From: Enoplolaimus lenunculus
Taxonomy: Eukaryota; Nematoda; Enoplea; Enoplida; Thoracostomopsidae
Direction of reading: 5' to 3'
Length of the DNA: 64,000 bases
Assembly (NCBI GenBank): GCA_030248215.1
Contig: JASANG010003874.1
Coordinates: forward strand, 1 to 64,000
Position numbers and translations under genes: made by a program. Below the pieces are notes generated by a model. The model did not search any database, had not been told where the DNA came from, and was given only the letters and a program-made list of their open reading frames with translations. Shown here in pieces: positions 54,401-64,000 of the stretch; the stretch's first letter is position 1, and the number at the start of each line of letters is the position of its first letter.

Positions 54401-57400
54401 TGAAGCCCACGGTTTTTCACACTAATTCGGATTCCCGTAACGCTATATTTAGGTATACGTATTCAATTCTTGATGAAAATGACTGATCCAGAGATAAAAT
54501 CTATATTCTAAATCCAGTCTTAAAACGCAAAGATACATTTTTGCTGAATGAACAGCAAAACTTGAATAATCTGTCTATTTACAAATACTGTGTTTTACAG
54601 AACAACACATATCCAAACTACGTTCTATTTTACTAATGTACTTGATTTTCTTATGCAAATGTAGAAAATAGAAAGCGCTCGGACGCTGCCGAAGATATGT
54701 TATGCGGGGTTCGCGTTATAATCGGTGCAGCTGGGTCACATTTTGTCTCGTTCTATATATTGGGGAACATTTTGTCTGCGATGTAATGCAATATGACATT
54801 CCAAAAACAGTGGTTGTCTGGTAACATCATGTATCGGTCACGCTTTGCCTTTCAATATCAGATTATCGTTTAAAAATATCTGCTGAGTCATACACATAAC
54901 TAGGATTGCGTGCGGCGGAACATCATATGATACTAACAGACATGTGCCGTTAGTATCATATAATATTACGACACAATGTGAAGAATAACTACTTATATTA
55001 TAGCGGGTAATTTAAATTTTGGCGCGACAATACAAAATTTGGCATGAAAATATTTCAAATTTTGGCAGGAATATCCAAATTTTGGCAGCGACACCCCTTA
55101 TTTTGAGGGAGGTCGCTATAACATGCAATACCCCTAAACCAAACTATATATACACGGTGCATTTTCGATGCTGTATTCGTACAACGTCGTTGTTCGCACA
55201 AGTTGTATCCCCTTCTAAATAAGGGGATGCAGGCCAAAAACGCAACTTGCGCTGGATACATTATTTTCTACAAAGAATATACTCAGTTGCACAGTCTTGT
55301 AAAAACAACCCTTATCGACTGTTGTTTTACATATTTTTATTTTCAAGCGAAGTAACCTTTGGATTCGATAATACAAATTTCATCTGGCTTCTGGCTTTCC
55401 AAAGCGTACGACTTTTAGGAATTCCCTCAAACACATAAACTCCAAACCAACATTTTGCGGCAAATTCTATGCAAAAACATGCGTCCGAACTCGTCGTTCG
55501 CTGCGGAAATGTAAGCGGTTGAAGAATTTTTATCCGGCCTGTGGAAATTTCGTTTCTATCTTACCCACGACCCAGCTTTACTTACACTTATGTTTTGTGG
55601 TCTGGCAAAATTTGTTAAATTTTGCAGTGTATTGGTTATTAATAACACATAATCACTCAACCTTGGTGAACGTCGCAATTAACATCATTAATAGTAAGTA
55701 GCTGTGTAATCGTGCAACACGAGACGAAAAATACCGTTACCGAATGACAACAAATTTTGCCGAACCCGTAACACAGTTCGTTGTGGAGACAAAATTAGGC
55801 AATTAAACAAAAAAGTACAGATTGGGAATTTTAAAAAATTTTCTGCATTGTTGTGAATAAAGTTACTGTTTAAGCGTTGGTTTACGAAATCTCCACAATT
55901 GAAATTTCAAAAATTCCACGAACGATACAAAACAAGCTGCCGCATGGCACAACTTTTATATGTGCGAAAAATCACAGTGCTGAACTGGTGTTCATGACGT
56001 GTGTGATTCAATCCGGCCTACCTCACTATATATTAGTGTTGGAACCGATATTCTAAAATGTCGATATACCGATATTTTCATACTGATATTTTGATTCAGA
56101 TACCGATATCAGAGTGGTGCATAGTGCCGCAGAATTTGCAAACTGGAAATAAAAATTGTGTGAGACCATAATACAAATATTACTCGTGTTCCCTGACAAC
56201 CAGCTTTCCAAGGAGGCGTTGACATAAGCCTTTAAATTTTAGCGTTCTATATACTGTAACTTTGATTTTTAACCTAGAAACATACTGGATGCATGTCCCA
56301 ATGTTAGTTAATTTTAAATTTTTGAAGCGTATCTATAGCAAAACTTTATTTCGGTCATTGCTTCGTGCATGATAAGCAAAAAAGTCTGGCAAACTCCAAA
56401 AGGCATGAATACAAGTGAACCAGTTCCTCAAGTGTTTTTGCTTGATCAGCACTTTCATATCTAGATATATAAGCCCAGCTCGTTCCGCATAATGTTTATT
56501 GTAGTCACAAAAGCAGCAATAATAACAATCGAAAGGAAGGTATTAATCCTGAAAGTTCTTTATATAGCTTCCATCTGATTTACGCCGGCTCATCGGTCAC
56601 ACGATCTCAATTATCTGAGTCACTAGCGATCCAGAGAGGGCGTAAGTACGTGCACCGTAAGAAATTTTTTGTGATAAAATGGTAAGGTACCACATACATT
56701 ACAATTCTCTCTCAGAAAATTTTTTGTAAAAAATGATACAACTTTCCGCTCAGAAAATTTTTGATAAAAAAATGCGTTTCATAACATTTGTCAGTCCACC
56801 GACAGTCACAAATACTGAGTCCGCCGCTGCTCTAGACTAAATATTTCTTAAATATAAACTAATTATTCAACTGAAATTGTCTGAAAATATACTAAAATGA
56901 AAGGTACCGGTGTCGGTATGTTCTCAAAAATACCCATAGCCAATTTTACCGTTACCGAAAAATTGGTTCAACCATACGAATGCGTATGAATAAATTTATT
57001 CTTCAGCTGTGCCATAATAGAATAATGGCATCAAACCTAATTAGAATGTTGGCATCAAACCTAAATTGTTCAGGTTTGCACATTCGAAACAGCATTTACA
57101 TCAATTGTGTAAACATGTCAATCTTATCAGAAATTTGTGGATTGCTACTGATTGTTAAGGTCAGCATGCAATTGGATCAGTATATACTTTGTGCGAGCCG
57201 CGTTTCAATTAGTGGCTGGAATCTTGTTTAATTATTGCGAAAACAATATTATTGTTTATTTTTAAAGATATTCTTTAATTAAACATAACTTCTGATTTGT
57301 TTTGTAGCATTTTCGAAGATATCAAACGTTAAGATTTCTCAAATTCAGCATTCGACAGACAAAAATAGCGCAATTTTTATTGCATTGTAACAATTCAAAC

Positions 57401-58494
57401 GGTTAAATTTTTAATTTATTCTAAATTTAGAATTGAGCTACTGAAACAGGAGAAAATGCTTAACAAATATAAATTATAAAACTCGAAGAAAAATTTCTAT
57501 AGGAAATGAAACGGTAAAATAGTTTCTGCAAGTGATATCAAAAATGTTTTGCTTGTCAAACCTTTGGGGGTTACGGTTTCCGTACGCGTTCCTGGATCCA
57601 ATAGTGTTTTCCGCTGAATTATGACCATTTTATCCGCAGATGCAAATAAGATCATTCGAGGTATTAAAACTTTTAATTAAGAGTTTTAACCTGTATAAAC
57701 TGAGAGACGCTCGTGCAGCGAGCGTAGAGGCAACTTTAGGGAGCACCAAAACCAAATAGTAACTAGGATTCAAACGTCCCTAAATGTACATGCTGGCCGC
57801 ATATGCGTTTGGTTCCACAATATTGTTCAAGTATGTACTGAACTTTAAATTGGATATTGGGTTCTTGTAAATTTTACCAGCTACTGTATTGACCCGAATA
57901 AGAGAAGGGCAATATGAGGGGGGGGGGTCCCGATTTTGAGTCCGAATCAATAGGAGTCCGTATCCCTAATAAGAGTCCGTAAGCGGATAGAGTCCCTAAA
58001 CCCTGATTAGAGTCCATAAATGTCAATTAACCCTAATTGTAGCCCATAAATGACTCCAGGACCAAATAATTTTAGTTCGAAACTTTAAAGCATACTTAAG
58101 TTTTGAAAGTACATTCCTAAGTATAACCTTGTATTATCGATCAAACTATTGACACAAGACAAACAAACGTATAATTTAACAGATAATTGCAGTACCGGAT
58201 ATATATCAGTAACGAAGGGCGCGGGAACAAATAAATAACAGTCCGTACCGAATAGCAAGGAGGGGTACCCTCTGGAGAGGCCAAATAAGTATCAGTCCCC
58301 CTTCTTATTCGGGTCACTACAGTACGCCAGCTATCAGAACCAGTAAGTTCATTCCAGTTTTGCATAAGAAATTTACCTGTGTCGTAAAAATCGGTTAGCT
58401 GATCAGCAACTCGCGAACGCAGGTCATCAATCAACTTTTTGTCTTCAACAGGAATCTCTAAAGATTTTGTTGATTGTGCTTGAGGTTCTGTCAT
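48481..58494 (-). CDS. CRAL-TRIO and GOLD domain protein (SEC14-like/CTG family)
   Basis: Exons are 58494-58377, 52252-52073, 50832-50605, 50141-49905, 49553-49344 and 48785-48481, 425 aa. All junctions are GT-AG and every intron is phase 1. The CRAL-TRIO-N part is LTDFYDTDFNLYRWLLGFDR and RLRRALYVRKQL. CRAL-TRIO has CHVVVIMDFAGLKYDKWAW, LEQVIIVNSG, MWKIIEPML, KVKILGSDWRDKLSQIIPKH and LPTMYGG. GOLD follows: FLIPKSLYFD, SRGTVRRFSFHVCYANCHL and CWYHVVLDNDSWLFSRQMRY. SEC14-like proteins bind and move hydrophobic ligands such as phosphoinositides or tocopherol between membranes. GOLD adds membrane-traffic contacts. Intron 1 (6.1 kb) is repeat-filled. The start ATG gives a normal N-terminus. Confidence 0.93.
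48914..49039. mobile_element. MITE family H, short copy (126 bp)
   Basis: CACTGAAAAAAATGGTGAGTC is inverted as GACTCATCATTTTTTGCAGTG, with CTCCGAAATAGGC/GCCTATTTCGGAG inside. It lies in the last intron of the CRAL-TRIO/GOLD gene. Confidence 0.8.
50314..50702. repeat. 194-bp tandem duplication over exon 3 of the CRAL-TRIO gene
   Basis: GCGGCCAGAGCCTGTATG begins at 50341 and again at 50535, and the two 194-bp units differ at only about two bases. The unit includes the 3' part of exon 3 with its GTATCA donor. The copy at 50509-50702 is joined to the rest of the exon, while the copy at 50315-50508 lies in the intron. 194 is not a multiple of 3. Confidence 0.9.
51413..51964. mobile_element. TA-flanked MITE, family G, 552 bp
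   Basis: CACACAAAATAAATTGTCTTG at the left and CAAGCCAATTTATTTTGTGTG at the right are bounded by TA. The interior is a loose series of TCTTGAATTTCAAGA words. It lies in intron 2 of the CRAL-TRIO/GOLD gene. Confidence 0.8.
52337..52512. mobile_element. Short foldback element with GGCGGATC ends
   Basis: GTGGCGGATCTAGGATC at the left and ATGGATCCGCCATTG at the right, with G runs of 7-8 inside (GGAGGGGGGGG, TTGGGGGGGG). Confidence 0.55.
52999..53315. repeat. 158-bp tandem duplication
   Basis: GACGCATTCCACTAATCAG begins at 53050 and 53208. Each unit also has ATTCCCAATCCAGTAAAAA and CCATATTTTTACCCCCT. Confidence 0.85.
53596..53672 (-). repeat. tRNA-derived repeat, copy 1
   Basis: The 77 bases read on the minus strand as GCGGGCTACGTGGCGCAG, TGGTAGAGTGCTCGCTTAAGG, then GAGAGTTCGATCCTCGC and AGCCCGC. 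The outer stem has 8 pairs, the A and B boxes are clear, and the T stem has one mismatch. The anticodon arm does not close, so a working tRNA is unlikely. The sequence flanking both copies is shared as well. Confidence 0.65.
53940..54016 (-). repeat. tRNA-derived repeat, copy 2
   Basis: This copy lies 344 bases on from the first and has a weaker T stem. Shared flanks (GTCAGTCTAG before, CCAACTGCATTTTTCG after) show that a longer unit was duplicated in tandem, roughly 53540-53885 and 53885-54060. Confidence 0.65.
54703..55100. repeat. Interspersed repeat family K, copy 3
   Basis: TATGCGGGGTTCGCGTTATAA starts it. ACATCATATGATACTAAC and GTATCATATAATATTACG follow, then inverted-sense AAATTTTGGCGCGAC and AATTTTGGCAGG units. 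Confidence 0.65.
57894..58322. mobile_element. TA-flanked MITE, family E, full copy
   Basis: CTGTATTGACCCGAATAAGA at the left and TCTTATTCGGGTCACTACAG at the right (after CCCT) lie between TA. Inner AGTCCGTAAGCGGATAGAGTC and CCAAATAAGTATCAGTCCC match the inverted copy at 16720-17168. It lies 54 bases inside the donor of exon 1 of the CRAL-TRIO gene. Confidence 0.85.
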
Positions 58495-59629
58495 ACTAAA
58501 TAATAGGGTTTAGTGCATCTAAACTTCAGCTTGACTACATTTATATCAACAATTTACAAAGTTATTTTTACAATACCTGAATTATTTGTGAATGCCTAAA
58601 ATTTAAAAATGTTATCGTTAACACAGTATAACAATCAGACGGTGTAAATGGCATACTTCGTATGCGAATTATGGTTGTTATACATCCCTGGGCCCATGCG
58701 CGCCGCATGTAATGATTGAAATACTAAAATATAGGTAGGTTTACGATTTTGCTTAGCTGTCCGTGTACGCTTAGGCTTAGGCTTAATTAGAATATGGTTA
58801 AACTACTGTTATTGATACAAAAACGCTTGTAATTGAACAAATGTCTAAAAGCAAACAGCCAAGACAGCTCACGCATAAAAGTGCATACTTATATATTAAG
58901 TTGGGTCGTCAAATTAAATACTGTTACTGAAATATTTAACAAGTGAAGCGGTAATAACTTCACGTTTAATTATAGTTGATGAAAACGAAACTGAACAGTG
59001 GTGAAACCAGGACGTTTCATTTAAGGCGACAATTGAGTATATATGTTGGTGCGTAAATGCGACAAAAACCCAAACCAAATCTAAACGCTATCTTTAGTCA
59101 TTTGTAAAGCGGTTTTACTCGAACACGTTGTATCAACCCTTGCTACAAAGTAAAAGTATACTTAATAGTTATACTACAAACAACAAAATTTAAACAAAAA
59201 ATAGTTCATCATAGGCTGCTGTGAAACTAAACGATATTTTTCTTCTTTTTATTTCTCTCAATACACACAATAAGCGTCACCTGCAATTGTTACGTAACGA
59301 ATGAGGACAGCAACGCATTAAACGCGAGTCTTCCGTGTATTACAACAAATGAAATGCGACTGCAATACTTTTTTGTTGCAGCTCAACAGTCGAAATGAAA
59401 TTAATAAACAATGAATGAACGCAGAACACAAAACAGAATCAACATAAAAACAACACCAACTGTGTGGGATTTGGTGAAAGTTGATCATCAATTATATTTT
59501 ACTCCTGTGAACAAATCGAATGTAAATATGGTTTTCGTTTTGAACCGTTGAGTATGGTTCAATTTTGGGATGAATTGAAACTGTCTTGTTGTGTATTTTT
59601 GACCACATGAATGAAATAGGCTTTTTAGG

Positions 59630-59831
59630 AGCCCATGTAAAGATCATGGCGGAACGTTTTTCTGTGAGACTGCAATAGAGTAACCTTAAAGCTTTACACT
59701 AATTTTTTGGCTTGGTTTAGGCTTAGGCTTAGGAATACGCTGATTCTTACTCTTAGGCGTAGGCTTAGGCTTAGGATTAGGCTTAGGAATGCGCTTATAG
59801 CACTGTTCCGCCCCGGTTCTTTGCATTGGCC
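59630..59831. mobile_element. hAT-like MITE, family A, old copy
   Basis: AGCCCATGTAAAGATCATGG at the left and GTTCTTTGCATTGGCC at the right, with five or more TTAGGC words inside. Target duplication is no longer visible. Confidence 0.7.
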
Positions 59832-60302
59832 CGATTCGGTATAAGCTATGCTAATCAAGCCCTTTTGATACTTTGTTTCCACACAACTGAAATGTTGGGT
59901 TGAGTGCTTTTCAATGCATTTTCTATTTAAACTTGAATAGCGTTTTTAAACGTTCTAAATAGCATGTTTGAGTACACATTGGTAAAGTAGGGCCATTATT
60001 TACTTTTCATTTAGGTGGCCACGCTCCAGAACCAACTTAAAAATTTTAAGTTGCAGGATCAAATTTAAACTTTTCGACTTTACGTCTAGGTTTATAAAAT
60101 GCTTAGCTAAGTCTAAATAACCGTTGTCTAAGCCTAAGTCTGAAATGTACAAGAAACAAAGTTTAAGGGAGAAAAGTGATAAGAATGGCTCATGCAGCTG
60201 CATATTTTAGGCTGGTTTTGTTTCAATGGCAATTTTTGAAACTTGAAAATCACATGTTTTCCCAAGTTCGGCTTGGTGGTGCAAGCAATACGTTAACCTT
60301 TT

Positions 60303-60840
60303 CACTCATAAAGTATACTACGAGCAACTAAACACAGATAATATACGAGCAATACACACACTGTGAGCAGTGTTGAACATTTATAACATATATGCGTAGC
60401 GCAAAAACTGCACAAGACATGAGAGCCCCCTCGGGCTTAAGCGTCAAGCTTCTACAGCTCAGTGGTCATAGTAAACTCCTATAACCCGTCAGACTTGGGT
60501 TAGAATCTTACCTTGAAGTTACGCTCACTGGAAATTGAAAATATTCATGTGACAAAGGGTTAATGGAAAAATTTTCAGTTGGTATCTATAGCCCTCTCAC
60601 TCATAGAGTATACTTTGAGCAACTAAATACAGACAATATACGAGCAATACACACACTGTGAGCAGTGTTTAACACTTCTAACATATGTGCGTAGTGCAAA
60701 ATCTCCACAAGGCATGAGAACCACCTCGGGCTCGAGCGTCAAAGCTCCTATAGTGGTCATCGTAAACGCCTCCCACTCGTCAGACTGGGGATCGAATCTC
60801 AACTATAAAATTAAATACCAAATATAATATATCTTGTCAA
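60303..60840 (+). repeat. 295-bp tandem pair with tRNA-like heads
   Basis: CACTCATAAAGTATACTACG (60303) and CACTCATAGAGTATACTTTG (60598) start two copies. Each holds a tRNA-like part: CAGTGGTCATAGTAAACTCC with GGGTTAGAATCTT, and TATAGTGGTCATCGTAAACG with GGGATCGAATCTC. This fits a SINE family of tRNA origin duplicated in tandem. Confidence 0.6.
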
Positions 60841-62114
60841 TGTCCTTTTTCCTACCTAGTCTAAGGCTTTTTTAATAATTTAAGATGAATATTTCATCAA
60901 AAGTTAAACGCTAACTTGTAAATGGTGGGCGTTTTTCTATCATTTTTGTAATCCATGCAGTGCAAACAAGTTAATATTCACTATACGTGCAGTTTAAAAA
61001 GCAAACCAAATTCGTTAAATTGGAGGAGTTATGCAAAAGTATAGGAGTTGTTTTAACGACTGGCTGATAATTTAAGATAAACTGAGATTTTTTTACTTCT
61101 TACACTAAACAATAATACAATTAACGAGTTTAGAATGAACTTTTATTGAGATTAAATATTGTGTTAAACTGTTAAAAAATTAAAAGTATTCTGCAAAAGC
61201 AGTTTCTATTTCATACAGTTGTCCTCAGTCAAATGTATCATACCAACGGGCTCTTGCACACTTTCGCCCAGTTTTATGCTCAGGTTAATAAGCATAGATT
61301 TACGAAAATGTATGTCTATGTTCAAGCCAGTGCCTAAACCGCAACAAATTTGGGATAAGTGGGCAAGAGCACAGTAAAGTTGTATTAAGCGCTTTGAACT
61401 ACAGTTTACTTTCGATGTAAATTTAAAAATTACTGTAAAAATACTGCTTGTTGTTTGTCAACCTTAGAAAAATAGCTCAGTTATTGGTTGAAGCTAACGA
61501 TTGCAATATATCGCTGTAAAGTCGGCTTTGTTTAATCAACAATCATCAAGCGAAGCTCGTTTTAGATGAAGGACGTGCGAAAAACGAATTTTTTGCAGTT
61601 TTTTGGCAAAATTAACAATCTTTCAAAAGGAACGCAAGTAGTAAAGACGTCTGATATATATCCAAATAACACAGGTATTACAAATTTAAGTACATCACAG
61701 TCCCTGAAACATGAGCGAAACTGGTTCCAGTAGAGAGACGTGCAAAAAACTAATTTCTTACGTTTTTTCGCAAAACTAAAGAATCTTGCAAAAAGTTTTT
61801 TCAATTCTTTTCGTTTTCCAACCCCTTGGAGACAACTGAAAATACCGAAAAAAAGTCCGCTTTTCCATTGGTTATTTGACGATGCATAATACTGTTAGTC
61901 GCACAGGGCCGTGACTAGGTGGTTTGAGGCCATACAAACCATAAAAATGCAAAGTGTCCCCTGAAAAAAATAAAATTTTCGAACGGCATTGTCTTGCATA
62001 ACACTGTACGTTGTCAACAAACTATTCGTAAGTATATTATAGTGCTAAATTGTTTTCCTGTATGAAGACAGTAATGAACCCCTGCCAAAGTTCAAAGCAC
62101 AGTACACACCAGGG

Positions 62115-62510
62115 TGTAAGCGGATAGCAAAGAGTAACAGAAACGAAAATGGATAGTGATCAATATAACGAAAACAAAAATAAAAACGGATAATTAGTAT
62201 AAATGTTTCAAGAATGATTGATTTTTCAGCCAACACAACAGAGGCGTGCATATCTTCACCTGTATGTCAAAAATATTAGAGAAAAATGACGGACGTAATA
62301 AAATTTTTTAATCTTTTGAATGAATTTCGTATTTTAATTTCATTTCAAACAATTGTAGCATATCTGTAATAAAAAATTGTTAGTTGTGATTTTTAAGTTT
62401 ATTTTGAACGTATAAATAACAAAAATTTCGTCATTTCTATAACGAAAACACAAACGGAAACGGACACCGATTTTTACCGGAAGCCGAAACGGATATCCCG
62501 TTACACTCTG
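62115..62510. repeat. Interspersed repeat with GGAAACGGA motifs
   Basis: GTGTAAGCGGATAGC starts it and GGATATCCCGTTACAC ends it. AAACGGAAACGGACACCG and ATTTTTACCGGAAGCCG lie near the end. Related words occur at 13615-13660, 14835-15030 and 53285-53305. Family unknown. Confidence 0.5.
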
Positions 62511-62744
62511 ACCCACAATATTAGTGGGGAGACCAAAAATTCCTAATGTCGGTTACAAATTTCTATATGAGTCAAAAACGTCGCAGGCGAAACGAGCCTG
62601 AAACCAAACGCAATTGTAGAACTAAATCTTAATACAAAATTTTGGTTTAGTGCAAATAGCCAAATATAAGGGACTCAATGTCAGTGATACTGCGGACCAA
62701 AGGGTTTGACGAAGCCGTAATCCTTTAAGCATTCTGAAATCTTC

Positions 62745-62872
62745 TGCGCTTCCCGGTACACCGTATCACCGCCCTGCACCAACGAATCCGCGATGCAGAT
62801 AAAACAATTGAATCCCAAATCAAAACACTTGATGAGGGGCACGATATTCTAACGACCATAAGCAAGAGCACA
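62745..62872 (+). CDS. Possible internal exon, coiled-coil-like, unrecognised
   Basis: An open stretch reads RITALHQRIRDADKTIESQI then KTLDEGHDILTTISKST and meets a CACAG|GTACAG donor at about 62872. The heptad-like pattern and composition resemble a real coiled coil. The acceptor side is unclear and no partner exon was found. It may be a gene continuing to the right, a retained fragment, or chance. Confidence 0.3.
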
Positions 62873-62929
62873 GGTACAGTCTCAAAAATTTTACAACATT
62901 GACATATTAGGCATACTCACTAAAAACAT

Positions 62930-63025
62930 ACTTAAAATTAAGTAAAACTGTTGCCGAATTAAGTGTCGGTTTTACTTACTAAGGTGCTTGGTAAAGTTTT
63001 ACTTAATTTTAAGCAAACACAAAAT
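62930..63025. repeat. Small palindromic element CTTAAAATTAAGTAAAACT
   Basis: ACTTAAAATTAAGTAAAACT on the left is inverted as AGTTTTACTTAATTTTAAG on the right, with a loop of about 45 bases. Confidence 0.65.
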
Positions 63026-63429
63026 TTTTAGCTTTATATTTATTTAATTAATCAGCAAATGACAGCAGTAGTTTTATTATTTACATTATTTAAGCAAAGA
63101 TTTACGCAATATTTAGTACACATATGCTTAAAAAAGTTAGCAAAATATAACTATAGTATTTTAGTAGAGGTTTTTTACAGAGTACGTACAACATCAAAAT
63201 AAAATAGAAATTTTAAGTGTTGCGCTGAGCGCAAAATTGTTTTATGTTTCGCATTTTAGCAAATTGAAAATGGTAAAAAAAGTGTGACGTTTTTCGGCCA
63301 AAATCGGCCCCATGGCACCCTGGGAACTCCGACCAATTAAATTTGGGTTACGTTTCCGCAGCGCTGTACACGTATGTGCAGTATATACTATTTCTTAATA
63401 TACAACACGTGAGCACTTATTTGTGGTCG

Positions 63430-63500
63430 ATCATGAAGCTGGTCGAGCGGTGTTGACAAGCATCTCTCATTTGAGATTACAGGGTTGAAATCAGCGGCCG
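63430..63500 (+). repeat. tRNA-like SINE candidate
   Basis: AGCTGGTCGAGCGGTGTTGAC resembles the D arm of class II tRNAs, and AGGGTTGAAATC resembles a T loop. The anticodon part CTCTCATTTGAGA forms a 5-bp stem. It is a worn copy at best. Confidence 0.4.
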
Positions 63501-63709
63501 ATATATGAAACAGAATTTTTGCCGTACGCTATATGTGTGTCAACTGCCAATTTTTGGCCATGTCAAGATCAGGGGAGTGCAGTTTTTTTGCGGAATTGTA
63601 ATAAGTGTTCAATCGTATTGATGACGTAAATATATGCAATGCACAAAATTGCTTTTTAAGATTGGATCGCTGAGTAAAAATATAAATATTTTATTGGCAA
63701 AAAGAATTA

Positions 63710-63889
63710 GGCCTAGGTAAAGATCAGGGGCGGTACGTTTTTTGTGGAACTAAAAAGTGTAGGCTTAAGCTTTAGACTAATTTCTTTGCTTGGCTTAGGC
63801 TTGAGCTTAAGAATATGCTCTTTCTTACGCTTAGGCTTAGGCTTAGGAATATGCTTCTATACTGTTCCGCCCATGTTCTTAGATTGGCC
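63710..63889. mobile_element. hAT-like MITE, family A, near-full copy
   Basis: GGCCTAGGTAAAGATCAGG at the left and ATGTTCTTAGATTGGCC at the right, with repeated CTTAGGCTTAGGCTTAGG inside. A further left-end scrap (GTCAAGATCAGGGG) is at 63562. Confidence 0.7.
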
Positions 63890-64000
63890 GGGAAATAGAA
63901 GACAATGTTGTCAAACATTAATACATTCTATATATGTCTATAGTAGTACATCTTCTACGATATCTTACCGGGGGATATTGTGCTATGGGTCATCCAAGTT

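Larger units (their letters stand above)
58495..64000. other. Gene-poor right flank
   Basis: Apart from the repeats and the weak exon-like stretch listed separately, this region shows only AT-rich sequence with short frames. The first few hundred bases should hold the promoter of the CRAL-TRIO/GOLD gene, but no convincing site stands out. Confidence 0.4.

Noticed and set aside
59694-59882. Interstitial telomere from TTAGGC runs
   Set aside because: The hexamers lie inside a MITE with its own terminal repeats and are interrupted, so this is not a telomere scar.

Overview
The window looks like a piece of a nematode chromosome. It is AT-rich, has GT-AG introns and is packed with short non-autonomous DNA transposons. 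Three spliced host genes can be read, and all three are of nematode type: the ryanodine receptor (its segments read like UNC-68), a cuticlin-like zona pellucida (ZP) membrane protein, and a CRAL-TRIO plus GOLD protein of the CTG/SEC14-like class. Several transposon families also carry runs of TTAGGC, the usual nematode telomere hexamer. Species cannot be named from the sequence. The amount of repeat argues against a small compact genome of the Caenorhabditis kind.

Layout, left to right. Positions 1-2122 hold a compact minus-strand cluster: an unfinished ORF at the edge, an integrase of Polinton (Maverick) type, and a two-exon NADAR-domain gene with its own TATA box. A palindromic minisatellite and fragments of a TA-flanked MITE follow. 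Positions 3439-37827 hold 27 consecutive minus-strand exons of the ryanodine receptor. They encode about residues 1-1131 of a protein of roughly 5,000 residues, and the rest must lie beyond the left edge. The introns carry hAT-like, TA-flanked and foldback MITEs, several satellites, and at 11.4-12.4 kb a pair of small convergent TATA-driven single-exon ORFs that resemble DNA-virus gene packing. Positions 43159-46637 hold the plus-strand ZP gene (3 exons, 436 aa). Positions 48481-58494 hold the minus-strand CRAL-TRIO/GOLD gene (6 exons, 425 aa), with a fresh 194-bp tandem duplication over its third exon. Positions 58495-64000 hold no convincing gene, only repeats and one weak exon-like stretch.

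The three host genes have separate jobs: calcium release from the sarcoplasmic reticulum, cuticle or apical matrix, and lipid binding with membrane traffic. Nothing suggests an operon. The least ordinary parts are the NADAR gene packed against a Polinton-type integrase, the small TATAAAAG-driven ORF that shares its promoter layout, hAT MITEs carrying telomere-like hexamers, and a repeat family loaded with E2F-like and GTCACGTGAC sites.

All exon boundaries were read by eye from splice consensus, phase agreement and remembered family sequence. No alignment or search was run.
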